A stretch of DNA of 64,000 nt from Comamonas sp. lk (GCF_900564145.1 NZ_UOOB01000001.1:3722754-3786753), one strand, 5' to 3'; counted from the first letter of the stretch, positions 8,951 to 18,719 are shown. Program-made: numbers and translations. Notes: a model not told the origin generated them from the letters alone.

Positions 8951-9973
8951 TCAATCGCCAAAGCGCTCGCGGTAAGCCACCGGGGTGATGCCCAGGCGGC
9001 GCACAAACAGCTGACGCAGCGCCTGCTCCGAGCCCAGGCCCACATGGGCGGCCACGGTCTTGAGCGGCCACTGGCTCTGGGTTTCCAGCAGCTGCTTGGC
9101 CGCCTCCAGCCTGGCGTTTTCCACAAAGGCCGATGGGCTCAGCCCGGTTTCCTGCTGGAACACGCGACGGAAATGCCGCTCGCTCATTGCCGCCTGCTCG
9201 GCCATCTGCGCCAGCGTCACGGGCTCGCCCAGATGGGCCAGCACCCATTGCTGCACGGCCTGCACGCCTCGGTGGCGCGTGGATTGCGCGGCCAGCGGCA
9301 CGCTGAACTGCGACTGACCGCCGGGACGCTTCAAGTACATGACCAGATCGCGCGCCACCTCCAGCGCCAGCGCATGGCCGAAGTCCTGCTCCACCAGGGC
9401 CAGGGCCAGGTCTATGCCTGCCGTCACCCCGGCCGAAGTCCAGATCTGGCGCGCGCCATCGCTGTCCTTGACATCGTCACGTACATAGATGGCATCGGCA
9501 TCCACCTGCACCCGCGGATAGCGCTGGGCCAGGGCGGCGGCCACGCTCCAGTGGGTGGCCGCGCGGCGGCCATCGAGCAAGCCGGCTTCGGCCAGAAAAA
9601 AGCTGCCGGAGCACAGGGCAATCAGCCGCTGCACCCGGGGCGCCACGGCCTGCAGCCACTGCACCAGCTCGGCCGAAGCGCCCAGCACGGTTTCGATATG
9701 ACGCGAGCCCACCACGATCACCGTGCAGCCCGTGCCCCGCTGCTGCAGATCGGCCAGAGACTGCGTGGCCTGCAGCGCCATCAAGGTGTCTGACTGCACA
9801 AAGCCCTGCTGCGCCGCCGTGATGCTCACCTCATAGCCATCGCTTAGGCCGCGCGCGCGCAGATGGACATTGGCGTAGTCGAACACAGACATGGGGCCCA
9901 CCGCCTCCAGCGACTTGAAGCCGGGGTAGACGATGAGATCGATCCGATGAGGCAGGGTATGGCGGTGTTCCAT
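8951..9973 (-). CDS. GlxA-family regulator: DJ-1/PfpI domain plus AraC HTH
   Basis: A 340-residue protein from ATG 9973 (MEHRHTLPHRIDL). An upstream in-frame ATG at 10009 would add 12 residues with no family likeness. Residues about 10-190 form a DJ-1/PfpI glutamine-amidotransferase-like domain, including LIALCSGSFFLAEAGLLDG around the nucleophile elbow. Residues about 225-335 are two AraC-type HTH motifs (VTLAQMAEQAAMSERHFRR and LKTVAAHVGLGSEQALR). Such proteins usually sense small nitrogenous or choline-like ligands. It is divergent from the LysR gene at 10171, and the shared 197-base gap carries an inverted repeat. Confidence 0.92.
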   Translation of the reverse strand: MEHRHTLPHRIDLIVYPGFKSLEAVGPMSVFDYANVHLRARGLSDGYEVSITAAQQGFVQSDTLMALQATQSLADLQQRGTGCTVIVVGSRHIETVLGASAELVQWLQAVAPRVQRLIALCSGSFFLAEAGLLDGRRAATHWSVAAALAQRYPRVQVDADAIYVRDDVKDSDGARQIWTSAGVTAGIDLALALVEQDFGHALALEVARDLVMYLKRPGGQSQFSVPLAAQSTRHRGVQAVQQWVLAHLGEPVTLAQMAEQAAMSERHFRRVFQQETGLSPSAFVENARLEAAKQLLETQSQWPLKTVAAHVGLGSEQALRQLFVRRLGITPVAYRERFGD

Positions 9974-10054
9974 AGGGAAAAGCAGTGAGCACAAATAGCA
10001 GCGACACATGGCGGCTAGCGAAAGCTCCGACTATAAGAGCCCGGACAACCCAGA

Positions 10055-10089
10055 TGGCCGACACCTGCAAATACCTGGAACATCGGCCA
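10055..10089. promoter_or_regulatory. Inverted repeat TGGCCGA-N21-TCGGCCA (copy 1)
   Basis: Perfect 7-bp arms separated by 21 bases, in the gap between the GlxA-type and LysR genes and about 80 bases before the LysR start. The same arms with the same 21-base spacing occur before frmA (14365-14399). The matching spacing suggests a two-site operator for one regulator; this is inference. Confidence 0.5.
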
Positions 10090-10170
10090 TAGTGCAAAGC
10101 TTGGCGCCAAACACGCACATCGCACGCCTCTACCCACAACAAGTCACCTCAGCCAGGCATTCATCCAACC

Positions 10171-11112
10171 ATGCATATTCACGCCCGCGGCCTGCTTTAC
10201 TTCGATGCCATCCGGCGCAACGGGTCGATACGCGGCGCCGCACGCCAGCTGTTCATCGATGCTTCGGCCGTCAACCGCCAGCTGCTGCAGCTTGAGCAGG
10301 AGCTCGGTTTTGCCTTGTTTGAGCGCCTGAGCAGCGGCCTGCAGCTCACACCGGCAGGAGAGCTGTTTGCCCGGCACGCCACCCATGTGTTGCAGGATGA
10401 GCAGTGGCTTCAGGACGAGTTGGACATGTTGCGCGGCCTGCAGCGCGGCAAGGTCCATGTGGTGAGTGTGGAAAGCTTGCACAGCGCGCTGCTGCCCGAG
10501 GTGATTGGCAGCATGCTGGCGCGCCATCCCGGCGTCTCCCTGCATGTCACCTCTGCCAGCTCCGGCAACATTGCTGAATATGTCACCAATGGACGCGCCG
10601 ATGTAGGCATGGCCTTCGACATGCCCCAGCATGAAGATCTGGAGCATGCAGCTAGCGGCGTTTTTCGTCTGGGGGCATTGCTTACCGCCGGTCATCCCCT
10701 GGCCCGCAAGCGCAGCGTGACGCTAGCGCAATGCACGCCATGGCCGTTCATTCTCGGCACCGAAGACCTCGCCTCCTATGCGCTGATTCATGGCGAATTG
10801 AGCGCCTTGCACGAACCGCCCAAAACCGTGGTGCGCGCTACGTCGGTAGAGCTGATGAAGCAGCTCGCATCGGCCGGACACGGCATTGCATTCCAGACCC
10901 GGCTGGGTCTTGAAACCTCAACCTCCGCTGCAACGCCTTGCGCGCAATTTGTTCCCCTGGTGTCAGCTCAAGGCACGCCCATCATGGGCACACTGGGCAT
11001 TCATGTGCGCAGTGGGCGCAGCCTGCCGCCTGCCACAGCGGCTTTCATCGACTGCGCCAGCCAGGTCATCCTTCGTCTTGCCATGCAAGATGCTCGCCCG
11101 CCTCGGCGATAG
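10171..11112 (+). CDS. LysR-family regulator, probably of the adjacent demethylase genes
   Basis: A 313-residue LysR protein. The N-terminal winged HTH (residues about 5-65) includes SIRGAARQLFIDASAVNRQL and the following ELGFALFERL. The remainder is a periplasmic-binding-protein-like effector domain. It is unusual in being transcribed in the same direction as its likely target, ending 90 bases before the reductase gene. Control of the reductase/oxygenase/TIM-barrel genes is inferred from position; the effector is unknown. Confidence 0.92.
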   Translation: MHIHARGLLYFDAIRRNGSIRGAARQLFIDASAVNRQLLQLEQELGFALFERLSSGLQLTPAGELFARHATHVLQDEQWLQDELDMLRGLQRGKVHVVSVESLHSALLPEVIGSMLARHPGVSLHVTSASSGNIAEYVTNGRADVGMAFDMPQHEDLEHAASGVFRLGALLTAGHPLARKRSVTLAQCTPWPFILGTEDLASYALIHGELSALHEPPKTVVRATSVELMKQLASAGHGIAFQTRLGLETSTSAATPCAQFVPLVSAQGTPIMGTLGIHVRSGRSLPPATAAFIDCASQVILRLAMQDARPPRR

Positions 11113-11202
11113 ATTCGCAGCTTCTGGCTGTTGCATTTCTGGCTACAGCCATGTGCAAATTCGGCAATTTTCAACCACAAGCACCGGGCCTAGCATGAGC
11201 CC

Positions 11203-12189
11203 ATGCAATCCTCTTCACATTCCTCCCCCACCCCAGACACGCTGGTGCTGGAGCTTACGGCGGCCCAAGCACTGACGCCCGAAGTCCGCAGGCTGCAGCT
11301 GCGCAGGCCTGACGGCCAGCGCCTGCCCGCTTTTACCGCCGGCGCCCATATCCGCGTGCACATACCAGGTGCTGGCGCAGAGCCCACGCGCTGCTATTCG
11401 CTGGTCAACAGCGATGGTGACGGTCTGATCTATGAAATCGCGGTGAAGCGTGAGTGCGCAGGCCGGGGTGGCTCGCAGTTCATGCACCAACTGGCGATAG
11501 GCCAGCAAATCCTGGTCACCCCGCCGAAGAACGACTTCGCCTTGCACAAGCCACCGCATGAGGCCTTGCTGATTGCAGGTGGCATAGGGATCACCCCTAT
11601 TCTGTCCATGACCAGGCATTTGCAGGCAACGAACAGGCCCTATGCCCTGCACTACGGCGCCCGCAGCGCGGCATTCATGCCTTATCTCCAGGAGATTGAA
11701 GCACTGGCCGGCAGCAGGGCGCAGCTGTATTTCGACGACGGCAACCCCTCGCGCGGCATGCCGCTGGCAAGCCTGCTCGGCGCACCCAAAACCTCACGCC
11801 ACGTCTATGTGTGCGGTCCACGTGCGCTAATCGATGCCACACTGGCCCAGGCCCTGCACCTGGGCTGGCCGCGCAGCCAGATTCATTTCGAACTTTTCTC
11901 GGCACCTGCTACCACGGCAGCAGACCGCGGCACGACCATCGATCTGGCACGCAGCGGCCGCCAGATCGACGTGCCTGCCGGCACGTCCATGCTAGATGGC
12001 TTGATCGCCGCCGGCTGCGATCCCTTGTTCGACTGCCGGCGCGGCGAATGCGGCATGTGCGCGGTGCACATGCTCGATGGCGAGGTCGAGCACCGCGACT
12101 ACGCCCTGTCGGATGAGCAGCACAGCGAAGGTCTGGTCTGCATCTGTGTCGCACGCGCACGCAGCAACCGCATCACGCTGGATCTTTGA
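11203..12189 (+). CDS. VanB-like oxygenase reductase (FMN, NAD(P)H, 2Fe-2S)
   Basis: A 328-residue protein with the phthalate-dioxygenase-reductase order. First comes the FMN domain with RCYSLVNS, then the NAD domain with IAGGIGITPILSM and YVCGPRALID. A C-terminal plant-type ferredoxin has C278-X4-C283-X2-C286 and C313 as cluster ligands. It would pass electrons from NAD(P)H to the Rieske oxygenase that begins 33 bases downstream. Closest in kind to vanillate O-demethylase reductases, but the substrate of the pair is not known, so no vanB symbol is given. Confidence 0.93.
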   Translation: MQSSSHSSPTPDTLVLELTAAQALTPEVRRLQLRRPDGQRLPAFTAGAHIRVHIPGAGAEPTRCYSLVNSDGDGLIYEIAVKRECAGRGGSQFMHQLAIGQQILVTPPKNDFALHKPPHEALLIAGGIGITPILSMTRHLQATNRPYALHYGARSAAFMPYLQEIEALAGSRAQLYFDDGNPSRGMPLASLLGAPKTSRHVYVCGPRALIDATLAQALHLGWPRSQIHFELFSAPATTAADRGTTIDLARSGRQIDVPAGTSMLDGLIAAGCDPLFDCRRGECGMCAVHMLDGEVEHRDYALSDEQHSEGLVCICVARARSNRITLDL

Positions 12190-12222
12190 GCCGGCACCCA
12201 AGACCTATTGAAAGGAGACACG

Positions 12223-13305
12223 ATGAGCAGCTTTGTGAAAAACGCCTGGTATGTGGCCGCATGGAGTGGAGAAATTGGCCGCTACCCGATGGCGCGGACC
12301 ATTTTGGGCGAAAACCTGGTGTTCTGGCGCCGCCAGGACGGCTCACCAGCCGCCCTGATAGACCGCTGCCCACACAAGCTGGCACCGCTGTCCGCTGGTT
12401 CGCTGGTCGGTGACGATCTGCAATGCGGCTACCACGGCATGACGTTCAACAGCCATGGCCAATGCGTGCGCATCCCCGGCCAGATAGCCATCCCACCCTC
12501 GGCCTGCGCACGCCCCTTTCCTCTGCTGGAGCGCTTTGGTGCAGTCTGGGTCTGGATGGGAGAACCGGCCCTCGCCGATGCTTCACAGATAGTGGAAGTG
12601 CGCCGTTACGGCGAGCCAGGCTGGGGCCTAGTGGATGGCCAGTATCTGCACTTTGACTGCAACTACCTCAACATCACCGACAACTTGGTCGATCCAGCCC
12701 ACACCACCTATGTGCACAGGAACACCATAGGCAACGCGGCAGCCGAGGACGTGAGCGTGAAAGTGGAGCAAGGCGAGAACCATGTACTGGCCTACCGCTG
12801 GGTGAATGACTCCGAGCCCGTTCCGCTGGTCAAGGCCATGGGCAATTTTGCCGGGCAGGTTGATCGCTGGCAGTACTACTACCTCCATCTGCCCTCGGTA
12901 TCCTGTGTCGACTTCGGCAGCATCGCCGCAAACCGGGAGCACAGCGAGCAGGAAATGGATGCTGGCCTGCGTTCGTTCTCCTACAACTTCCTCACGCCCG
13001 AGACCGAGACCACGACCCACTATTTCTGGCTGCATCTTCGCAACTATCAGCCAGACAGCACCCAGGCCAGCGCTCAGGTGACGCAACTGATGACGGACAC
13101 TTTTCTCGAAGATGCCGCCATTCTGGCCCTGGTGCAACGTGAACAAGATCGCACCGGAATCCGAGAATTCGTGCGTCTGGGCATAGACAACGCGCCTGCG
13201 CGCATTCGCCGGCTGATTGCCCGCCGGCAGGAGGCCGAGCAACAGATGGCGCAGGAAGCCGTCTCGACTGCACCGCCTTCATCCAGCCAAGCGCTAACAG
13301 CCTGA
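12223..13305 (+). CDS. VanA-like Rieske non-haem iron oxygenase, likely demethylase
   Basis: A 360-residue oxygenase starting at ATG 12223, 7 bases after AAAGGAG; an ATG at 12208 would overlap that ribosome-binding site. The Rieske cluster ligands are C49-P-H51 and C68-X2-H71. The mononuclear iron site is in NITDNLVDPAHTTYVH, with His160 and His165 and the upstream Asn/Asp. This layout matches vanillate O-demethylase and dicamba-type monooxygenases, which remove a methyl group as formaldehyde. Nearby frmA and fghA support that chemistry. Vanillate itself is only one candidate, because a TIM-barrel gene follows that is not part of usual vanAB loci. Confidence 0.9.
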   Translation: MSSFVKNAWYVAAWSGEIGRYPMARTILGENLVFWRRQDGSPAALIDRCPHKLAPLSAGSLVGDDLQCGYHGMTFNSHGQCVRIPGQIAIPPSACARPFPLLERFGAVWVWMGEPALADASQIVEVRRYGEPGWGLVDGQYLHFDCNYLNITDNLVDPAHTTYVHRNTIGNAAAEDVSVKVEQGENHVLAYRWVNDSEPVPLVKAMGNFAGQVDRWQYYYLHLPSVSCVDFGSIAANREHSEQEMDAGLRSFSYNFLTPETETTTHYFWLHLRNYQPDSTQASAQVTQLMTDTFLEDAAILALVQREQDRTGIREFVRLGIDNAPARIRRLIARRQEAEQQMAQEAVSTAPPSSSQALTA

Positions 13306-13331
13306 TTGACAGCGACAAACCGAGGTAAGCC

Positions 13332-14354
13332 ATGCAAAATTTCTCCCTGGGTTGCAACGGCCGCGGCATACGCCATTGCGAGCCTTTGCCGCTTGAAGCG
13401 CAATTCAAGATGCTGCGCGACAGCAAAGTCTTCGACCACTTCGACCGTATGCCCCAGCCGGGCCAAGAGCGCGAGTACCTGCGGCTGGCCAACAAATACG
13501 GCATGCCGCTGCGCACCGGTCTCTGGTCCTATACCGCAGGGCGCGACGAGACGGCACTGGAAAAAAACCTGCGGGTATGCAAGGAAGCAGGTGCCGAGTT
13601 TCACAACATCATGCTGTACACCCGCCATGCCGCAGGGCATGTGGTGACGGACGACGACATCGTCGCCTTCTACCTCCATGCCTGGGACCTGGGCCAGCGC
13701 ATAGGCATAGCGATAGGCATGGAAAACCACATCTATATGTGGAGCGAAGATCCACGCCGCATCACTCCGCTGGCCAGGCACGTGCGTGCACGAGGACTGC
13801 CGTTTCAGTTCGTGCTGGACCACAGCCATGTGTTGCTCAAGCTGGACAACCCCGAAGAACAGGATGTGGTCGGCATCCGTGCGCAAGTCGAATCGGGCGA
13901 GGTGATCATAGATCCCTATGAAAGCGGCAACCTCATCGACGACTGGATTGGCCAGAATATGGTGCACTGGCTGCAGATACGCCCGGTCTCACCCGACGGC
14001 CCACGCAATATCTGGCAGCTGACGGACAACGGCCACTACGGCCGTGCCTGTCAGTACCCGTTCACCCGCCCTGGTCCCGGCCAGTGGCATGAGAGCTGGA
14101 CTGCATGGCGTGTCGAGCCCTGCAAAGAGGTCGTACGGCGTGCACTGCACCACCACTACACCACGCCAGACAGCCCGCTGCGCTATATCACTACCGACAT
14201 GATCGACATGCCAGACTACGGCGGCGGCACCCGATACTCTCTTTTCGAGCAAAACGTAGCCATTGCCCACTGGTTCCGGGACACGGCTGGACAGATCCGC
14301 GCGCAGCACCAGTCTCGGCACGCGACAGCAGCCTGTGAAGCCAGCAGCGGCTGA
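13332..14354 (+). CDS. TIM-barrel protein resembling sugar isomerases/epimerases, unknown function
   Basis: A 340-residue protein, 26 bases after the oxygenase gene and preceded by GAGGT. Spaced acidic and His residues on predicted barrel strands (GMENHIYMWSED, FVLDHSHVLLK, then VHWLQIRPVSPDG and GHYGR) resemble the metal site of xylose-isomerase-like/AP-endonuclease-2-like barrels. There is no signal peptide, so it is cytoplasmic. Tight linkage to a reductase and Rieske oxygenase suggests it handles the demethylated product or isomerises the substrate. The reaction is not known to me; dehydroshikimate-dehydratase-like or hydroxypyruvate-isomerase-like activity are possible alternatives. Confidence 0.72.
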   Translation: MQNFSLGCNGRGIRHCEPLPLEAQFKMLRDSKVFDHFDRMPQPGQEREYLRLANKYGMPLRTGLWSYTAGRDETALEKNLRVCKEAGAEFHNIMLYTRHAAGHVVTDDDIVAFYLHAWDLGQRIGIAIGMENHIYMWSEDPRRITPLARHVRARGLPFQFVLDHSHVLLKLDNPEEQDVVGIRAQVESGEVIIDPYESGNLIDDWIGQNMVHWLQIRPVSPDGPRNIWQLTDNGHYGRACQYPFTRPGPGQWHESWTAWRVEPCKEVVRRALHHHYTTPDSPLRYITTDMIDMPDYGGGTRYSLFEQNVAIAHWFRDTAGQIRAQHQSRHATAACEASSG

Positions 14355-14364
14355 AGTACATTCA

Positions 14365-14399
14365 TGGCCGAAGCCCTTAATTGCATCGATATTCGGCCA
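14365..14399. promoter_or_regulatory. Inverted repeat TGGCCGA-N21-TCGGCCA (copy 2), upstream of frmA
   Basis: Perfect arms of at least 7 bp (8 with the flanking A/T: TGGCCGAA and TTCGGCCA) separated as in the copy at 10055-10089. It lies 116 bases before the frmA start. A common regulator for the demethylase locus and formaldehyde oxidation is inferred. Confidence 0.5.
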
Positions 14400-14448
14400 A
14401 AGTCCTTCAGATGGCGGCCATGCAGGCAGCCTTTGACTACCCACCTGA

Positions 14449-15630
<1,182 letters not shown>

Positions 15631-15638
15631 GTAAAAAC

Positions 15639-15725
15639 ACGAGCTGTAAGCGTTTCCAAAACAAGGGTTTCAGGCATCAAAAGGCTTGAAACCCTTGTTC
15701 TACTTACGCATGCAGCTTTGTATTC
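15639..15725. repeat. Dispersed repeat split by a long hairpin, between frmA and fghA
   Basis: The left part ACGAGCTGTAAGCGTTT and right part TTACGCATGCAGCTTTGTATT match the two ends of the copy at 42886-42940 (ACGAGCTGAAGCGCTT and TTACGCAAGCAGCTCTCAATT). In this copy the centre is replaced or interrupted by a 13-bp hairpin (15660-15699). Confidence 0.5.
15660..15699. other. 13-bp stem-loop between frmA and fghA
   Basis: AACAAGGGTTTCA pairs with TGAAACCCTTGTT across a 14-base loop. No clear T run follows, so it could be an mRNA-stability or partial-attenuation hairpin that sets the frmA to fghA ratio rather than a full terminator. Confidence 0.6.
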
Positions 15726-15736
15726 AGGAGCATCCC

Positions 15737-16594
15737 ATGTCCCACTCTTTTGAACTCAAAACCGCCCACGCCTGCTTTGGTGGCGCCCAGCGCTATTACG
15801 AACATTTCTCCAGCGAAATCGGCCTGGCCATGAAGTTCTCGGTCTATCTGCCGCCCAAGGCCGTGATGGGCGAGAAGGTGCCGGCGCTGATCTACCTGGC
15901 CGGCCTGACCTGCACCGAAGAAACCTTTATGACCAAAGCCGGTGCCCAGCGTCTGGCGGCCGAGCTGAATATCGCTCTGATCTGCCCCGACACCAGCCCG
16001 CGCGGCGCCGGCCTGCCCGGCGAATCCGATGCCTGGGACTTTGGCGTGGGTGCAGGTTTCTATCTTGATGCCACGACCAAGCCCTGGGCCCTGCACTGGC
16101 GCATGGAAAGCTACCTCCTGAACGACCTGCTGCCGCTGATCGGTGCCAAACTGCCGGTGGATCTGCAGCGCCTGGGCATCTTCGGCCACAGCATGGGCGG
16201 CCACGGCGCGCTGACGCTGGCTCTGCGCCACCCCGGCAAGTTCAAGTCGCTGTCAGCCTTTGCGCCGATTGCCAATCCCGTCAACTGCCCCTGGGGCCAG
16301 AAAGCCTTTGCCGGTTATCTGGGCGAGAACCAGGCCGAATGGGCCCAACATGACGCCAGCGAGCTGATGGCCGCGCAGACGCAAGCCCCCTACCCAGCCG
16401 GCATTCTTATCGACCAGGGCCTGGCCGATAAATTTCTGATGGAAAAGCAGCTGCTGCCCGAAGCCTTTGAAGCGGCCTGTGACAAGGCCGGCCAGCCGCT
16501 CACGCTGCGCCGCCAGTCCGGCTACGACCACGGCTACTACTTCATCCAGAGCTTTATCGACGACCATCTGCGCCACCATGCGGCGCAGCTGTAA
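15737..16594 (+). CDS. fghA: S-formylglutathione hydrolase
   Basis: A 285-residue esterase-D-family alpha/beta hydrolase. The start at ATG 15737 follows CAGGAG at good spacing; a longer frame from 15686 runs through the repeat and is rejected. The nucleophile Ser152 is in GHSMGGHGAL, and the C-terminal GYDHGYYFI carries the catalytic His. GLTCTEETFMTKAG near residue 55-70 is typical of the family. It hydrolyses S-formylglutathione to formate and glutathione, completing the FrmA pathway. Confidence 0.97.
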   Translation: MSHSFELKTAHACFGGAQRYYEHFSSEIGLAMKFSVYLPPKAVMGEKVPALIYLAGLTCTEETFMTKAGAQRLAAELNIALICPDTSPRGAGLPGESDAWDFGVGAGFYLDATTKPWALHWRMESYLLNDLLPLIGAKLPVDLQRLGIFGHSMGGHGALTLALRHPGKFKSLSAFAPIANPVNCPWGQKAFAGYLGENQAEWAQHDASELMAAQTQAPYPAGILIDQGLADKFLMEKQLLPEAFEAACDKAGQPLTLRRQSGYDHGYYFIQSFIDDHLRHHAAQL

Positions 16595-16616
16595 ACCCAG
16601 CGATAAAGCCTGATCC

Positions 16617-16637
16617 AGCCGGCAGCACTGCCGGCTT
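16617..16637 (+). terminator. Probable terminator after fghA
   Basis: AGCCGGCAG and CTGCCGGCT form a strong GC stem 22 bases after the fghA stop. Only two T follow, so termination may be partial. A second, looser stem (CAGCGACT / AGTCGCTG) lies about 15 bases further on. Confidence 0.5.
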
Positions 16638-16740
16638 AAAACAAGCCATTGCAGCGACTTGCCCCGAGGGTCAGTCGCTGCCCAAAAATTTCAGTCTTTT
16701 CGGCCTGCTCAACTCTACGTTTCAGAAGATTTTCTACATT

Positions 16741-16768
16741 ATTTCAATAATTCAACTATCATTGAAAT
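16741..16768. promoter_or_regulatory. ArsR operator abutting the arsR start codon
   Basis: ATTTCAAT and ATTGAAAT are exact complements separated by 12 bases, the typical arrangement of an ArsR/SmtB operator. The right arm touches the arsR ATG directly, leaving no room for a Shine-Dalgarno sequence. Confidence 0.7.
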
Positions 16769-17107
16769 ATGAATGAAGAGCAAATCATCAAATCCTTGGC
16801 CGCTCTTGCGAACCAGGTACGCCTGCGCGTCTTCCGAGTCTTGGTGGTTGCCGGCGCTCAAGGGCTGACGCCCTCGGTATTGGCAGAGCAACTGGGCGTT
16901 GCGGCCACGGCGCTGTCATTTCACCTGAAGGAGCTGAGCAACGCCGGTCTGGTGACGCAGGAGCGCATCGGCCGCAATCTCCTCTATCGCGCCGACTTTG
17001 CACAGATGAATGGCGTCCTGGGCTATCTGACGGACAACTGCTGCGAAGGCGCCGGCTGCGAGCTCAAACCCGATGCTTGCTGCCCCACCAACAACCAGGC
17101 TTGCTGA
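16769..17107 (+). CDS. arsR: ArsR-family arsenic-responsive repressor
   Basis: A 112-residue winged-HTH protein. The HTH is around residues 35-60 (SVLAEQLGVAATALSFHLKEL). The metal-sensing Cys cluster is near the C-terminus (NCC, GC, ACC and a final C) rather than in the classical ELCVCDL helix, as in the C-terminal-cysteine ArsR subgroup. As(III) binding should release it from the operator just upstream. arsC starts at 17109, one base after the stop, so the operon is tightly packed. Confidence 0.93.
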   Translation: MNEEQIIKSLAALANQVRLRVFRVLVVAGAQGLTPSVLAEQLGVAATALSFHLKELSNAGLVTQERIGRNLLYRADFAQMNGVLGYLTDNCCEGAGCELKPDACCPTNNQAC

Positions 17108-17108
17108 A

Positions 17109-17597
17109 ATGACGACGAATGTACTGGTGCTGTGCACGCACAACTCGGCTCGCAGCGTGCTGGCTGAAGCCATGTTCAACCACTGGGCCGGGATTTTGGG
17201 TGTGGATGCCCGCGCCTACAGCGCTGGCGCCTCGCCCAGTGGGCGCATCCACCCGCAGGCGATTGCAGCCCTGAGCGCGGCGGGCGTTGAGGTGTCCGGG
17301 CTGTGCAGTAAAAACATGGACCGCTTTGCCGAGGCCGGAGCGCCTCCGATGCGAGTGGTCATCACCGTGTGCGATAGCGCAGCGGCCCAGCCCTGCCCTC
17401 TGTGGCCCGGTGCACCCCTGCAGGCCCACTGGAGCTATCCGGATCCTTCGACGGCAAGCGAGTCGGAGCAGCGGCAACGCTTTGAGCTGACCCGTCAGGC
17501 CATCGCTTACCGCATGTTGCAGCTGGCACGGCTGCCGTTTGAAACCCTGGACAGCGCCGCCTTGCAGCCACTGCTTGACGACATCGGAGCATCCTGA
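17109..17597 (+). CDS. arsC: Arsenate reductase, low-molecular-weight phosphatase type
   Basis: A 162-residue protein. The P-loop CTHNSARS (Cys9, Arg15) and a later CDSAAAQPCPLWPG with a Cys pair match the family that reduces As(V) through a relay of three cysteines recycled by thioredoxin. It starts one base after arsR and ends one base before acr3. The product As(III) is the substrate of the exporter encoded next. Confidence 0.93.
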   Translation: MTTNVLVLCTHNSARSVLAEAMFNHWAGILGVDARAYSAGASPSGRIHPQAIAALSAAGVEVSGLCSKNMDRFAEAGAPPMRVVITVCDSAAAQPCPLWPGAPLQAHWSYPDPSTASESEQRQRFELTRQAIAYRMLQLARLPFETLDSAALQPLLDDIGAS

Positions 17598-17598
17598 G

Positions 17599-18663
17599 AT
17601 GAAAGTATCCGGTTCTGCACAACCTGTCATGGGCGGTTTTGAGCGCTATCTGACGGTATGGGTGCTGCTCTGCATCGTCGCCGGCATTGCCCTGGGCCAC
17701 TGGATGCCGGCGCTGAGCCACGCCATCGCCGCCATGGCAGTGGCAAAAGTCAATCTTCCGGTAGGCCTGCTGATCTGGGTGATGATCATTCCCATGCTGG
17801 TCAAGATCGACTTCTCGGCTCTGTCACGGGTGAAGTCGCATGCACGCGGCATTGGCGTGACCCTGTTCATCAACTGGGGCGTCAAGCCTTTCTCCATGGC
17901 CTTGCTGGCCTGGCTTTTTTTGCGCCAGCTGTTTGCACAATGGCTGGACCCCGCGCAGGTGGACAGCTATGTGGCCGGCCTGATTTTGCTGGCTGCTGCG
18001 CCCTGCACGGCCATGGTGTTTGTCTGGAGCCAGCTGTGCAAGGGCGATCCGTATTTCACGCTTTCCCAGGTGGCCTTGAACGACGCCATCATGCTGCTGG
18101 CTTTTGCGCCCATCGTGGCGCTGCTGCTGGGCATATCCTCCATCAGCGTGCCGTGGGATACCTTGCTGGTATCGGTGCTGCTGTACATCCTCATGCCTGT
18201 GGCCATCGCCCAGATGCTGCGCCAGCAGCTTCTCCGTCGGAGCGAGGCCGCATTGCAGCGGGCCAGTGCCGCAATGGGCCCGCTGTCCATGCTGGCACTG
18301 CTTGCCACCTTGGTGCTGCTGTTCGCATTCCAGGGCAAAACCATTTTGGAGCAGCCTTTGGTGATCGCGCTGCTGGCCGTGCCCATCCTCATACAGGTGG
18401 TGCTGAACTCCGGGCTGGCCTACTGGCTGAACAAAAAACTGGGCGTGGCGCATTGCGTGGCCGGCCCATCCGCCTTGATTGGCGCCAGCAATTTCTTCGA
18501 GCTGGCGGTGGCTACCGCCATCAGCCTTTTCGGCCTGCATTCGGGCGCGGCGCTGGCAACCGTGGTCGGGGTGTTGATTGAAGTGCCCGTGATGCTGGTC
18601 GTGGTGGCTGTCGTGAACCGGTCCAGGCACTGGTATGAAACTGCGGCACGCCCAGAGAGCTGA
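17599..18663 (+). CDS. acr3: ACR3-family arsenite efflux permease
   Basis: A 354-residue inner-membrane protein with about ten hydrophobic segments. The conserved Cys lies in AAPCTAMVFVWSQL, the segment typical of ACR3 carriers, followed by KGDPYFTLSQVALND. It exports arsenite driven by the proton gradient. It is the last gene of arsR-arsC-acr3, with one base between arsC and acr3. Only about 55 bases separate it from the convergent DMT gene. Confidence 0.95.
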   Translation: MKVSGSAQPVMGGFERYLTVWVLLCIVAGIALGHWMPALSHAIAAMAVAKVNLPVGLLIWVMIIPMLVKIDFSALSRVKSHARGIGVTLFINWGVKPFSMALLAWLFLRQLFAQWLDPAQVDSYVAGLILLAAAPCTAMVFVWSQLCKGDPYFTLSQVALNDAIMLLAFAPIVALLLGISSISVPWDTLLVSVLLYILMPVAIAQMLRQQLLRRSEAALQRASAAMGPLSMLALLATLVLLFAFQGKTILEQPLVIALLAVPILIQVVLNSGLAYWLNKKLGVAHCVAGPSALIGASNFFELAVATAISLFGLHSGAALATVVGVLIEVPVMLVVVAVVNRSRHWYETAARPES

Positions 18664-18719
18664 TCTTTTCTCAGCGTCTCACGCACGCCATCAACCGTCG
18701 GCCAGCTGCCTCGCAACGA

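Noticed and set aside
11203..13305. Naming the reductase/oxygenase pair vanB/vanA
   Set aside because: Motifs fit the family, but the extra TIM-barrel gene and lack of other vanillate genes make the substrate uncertain.
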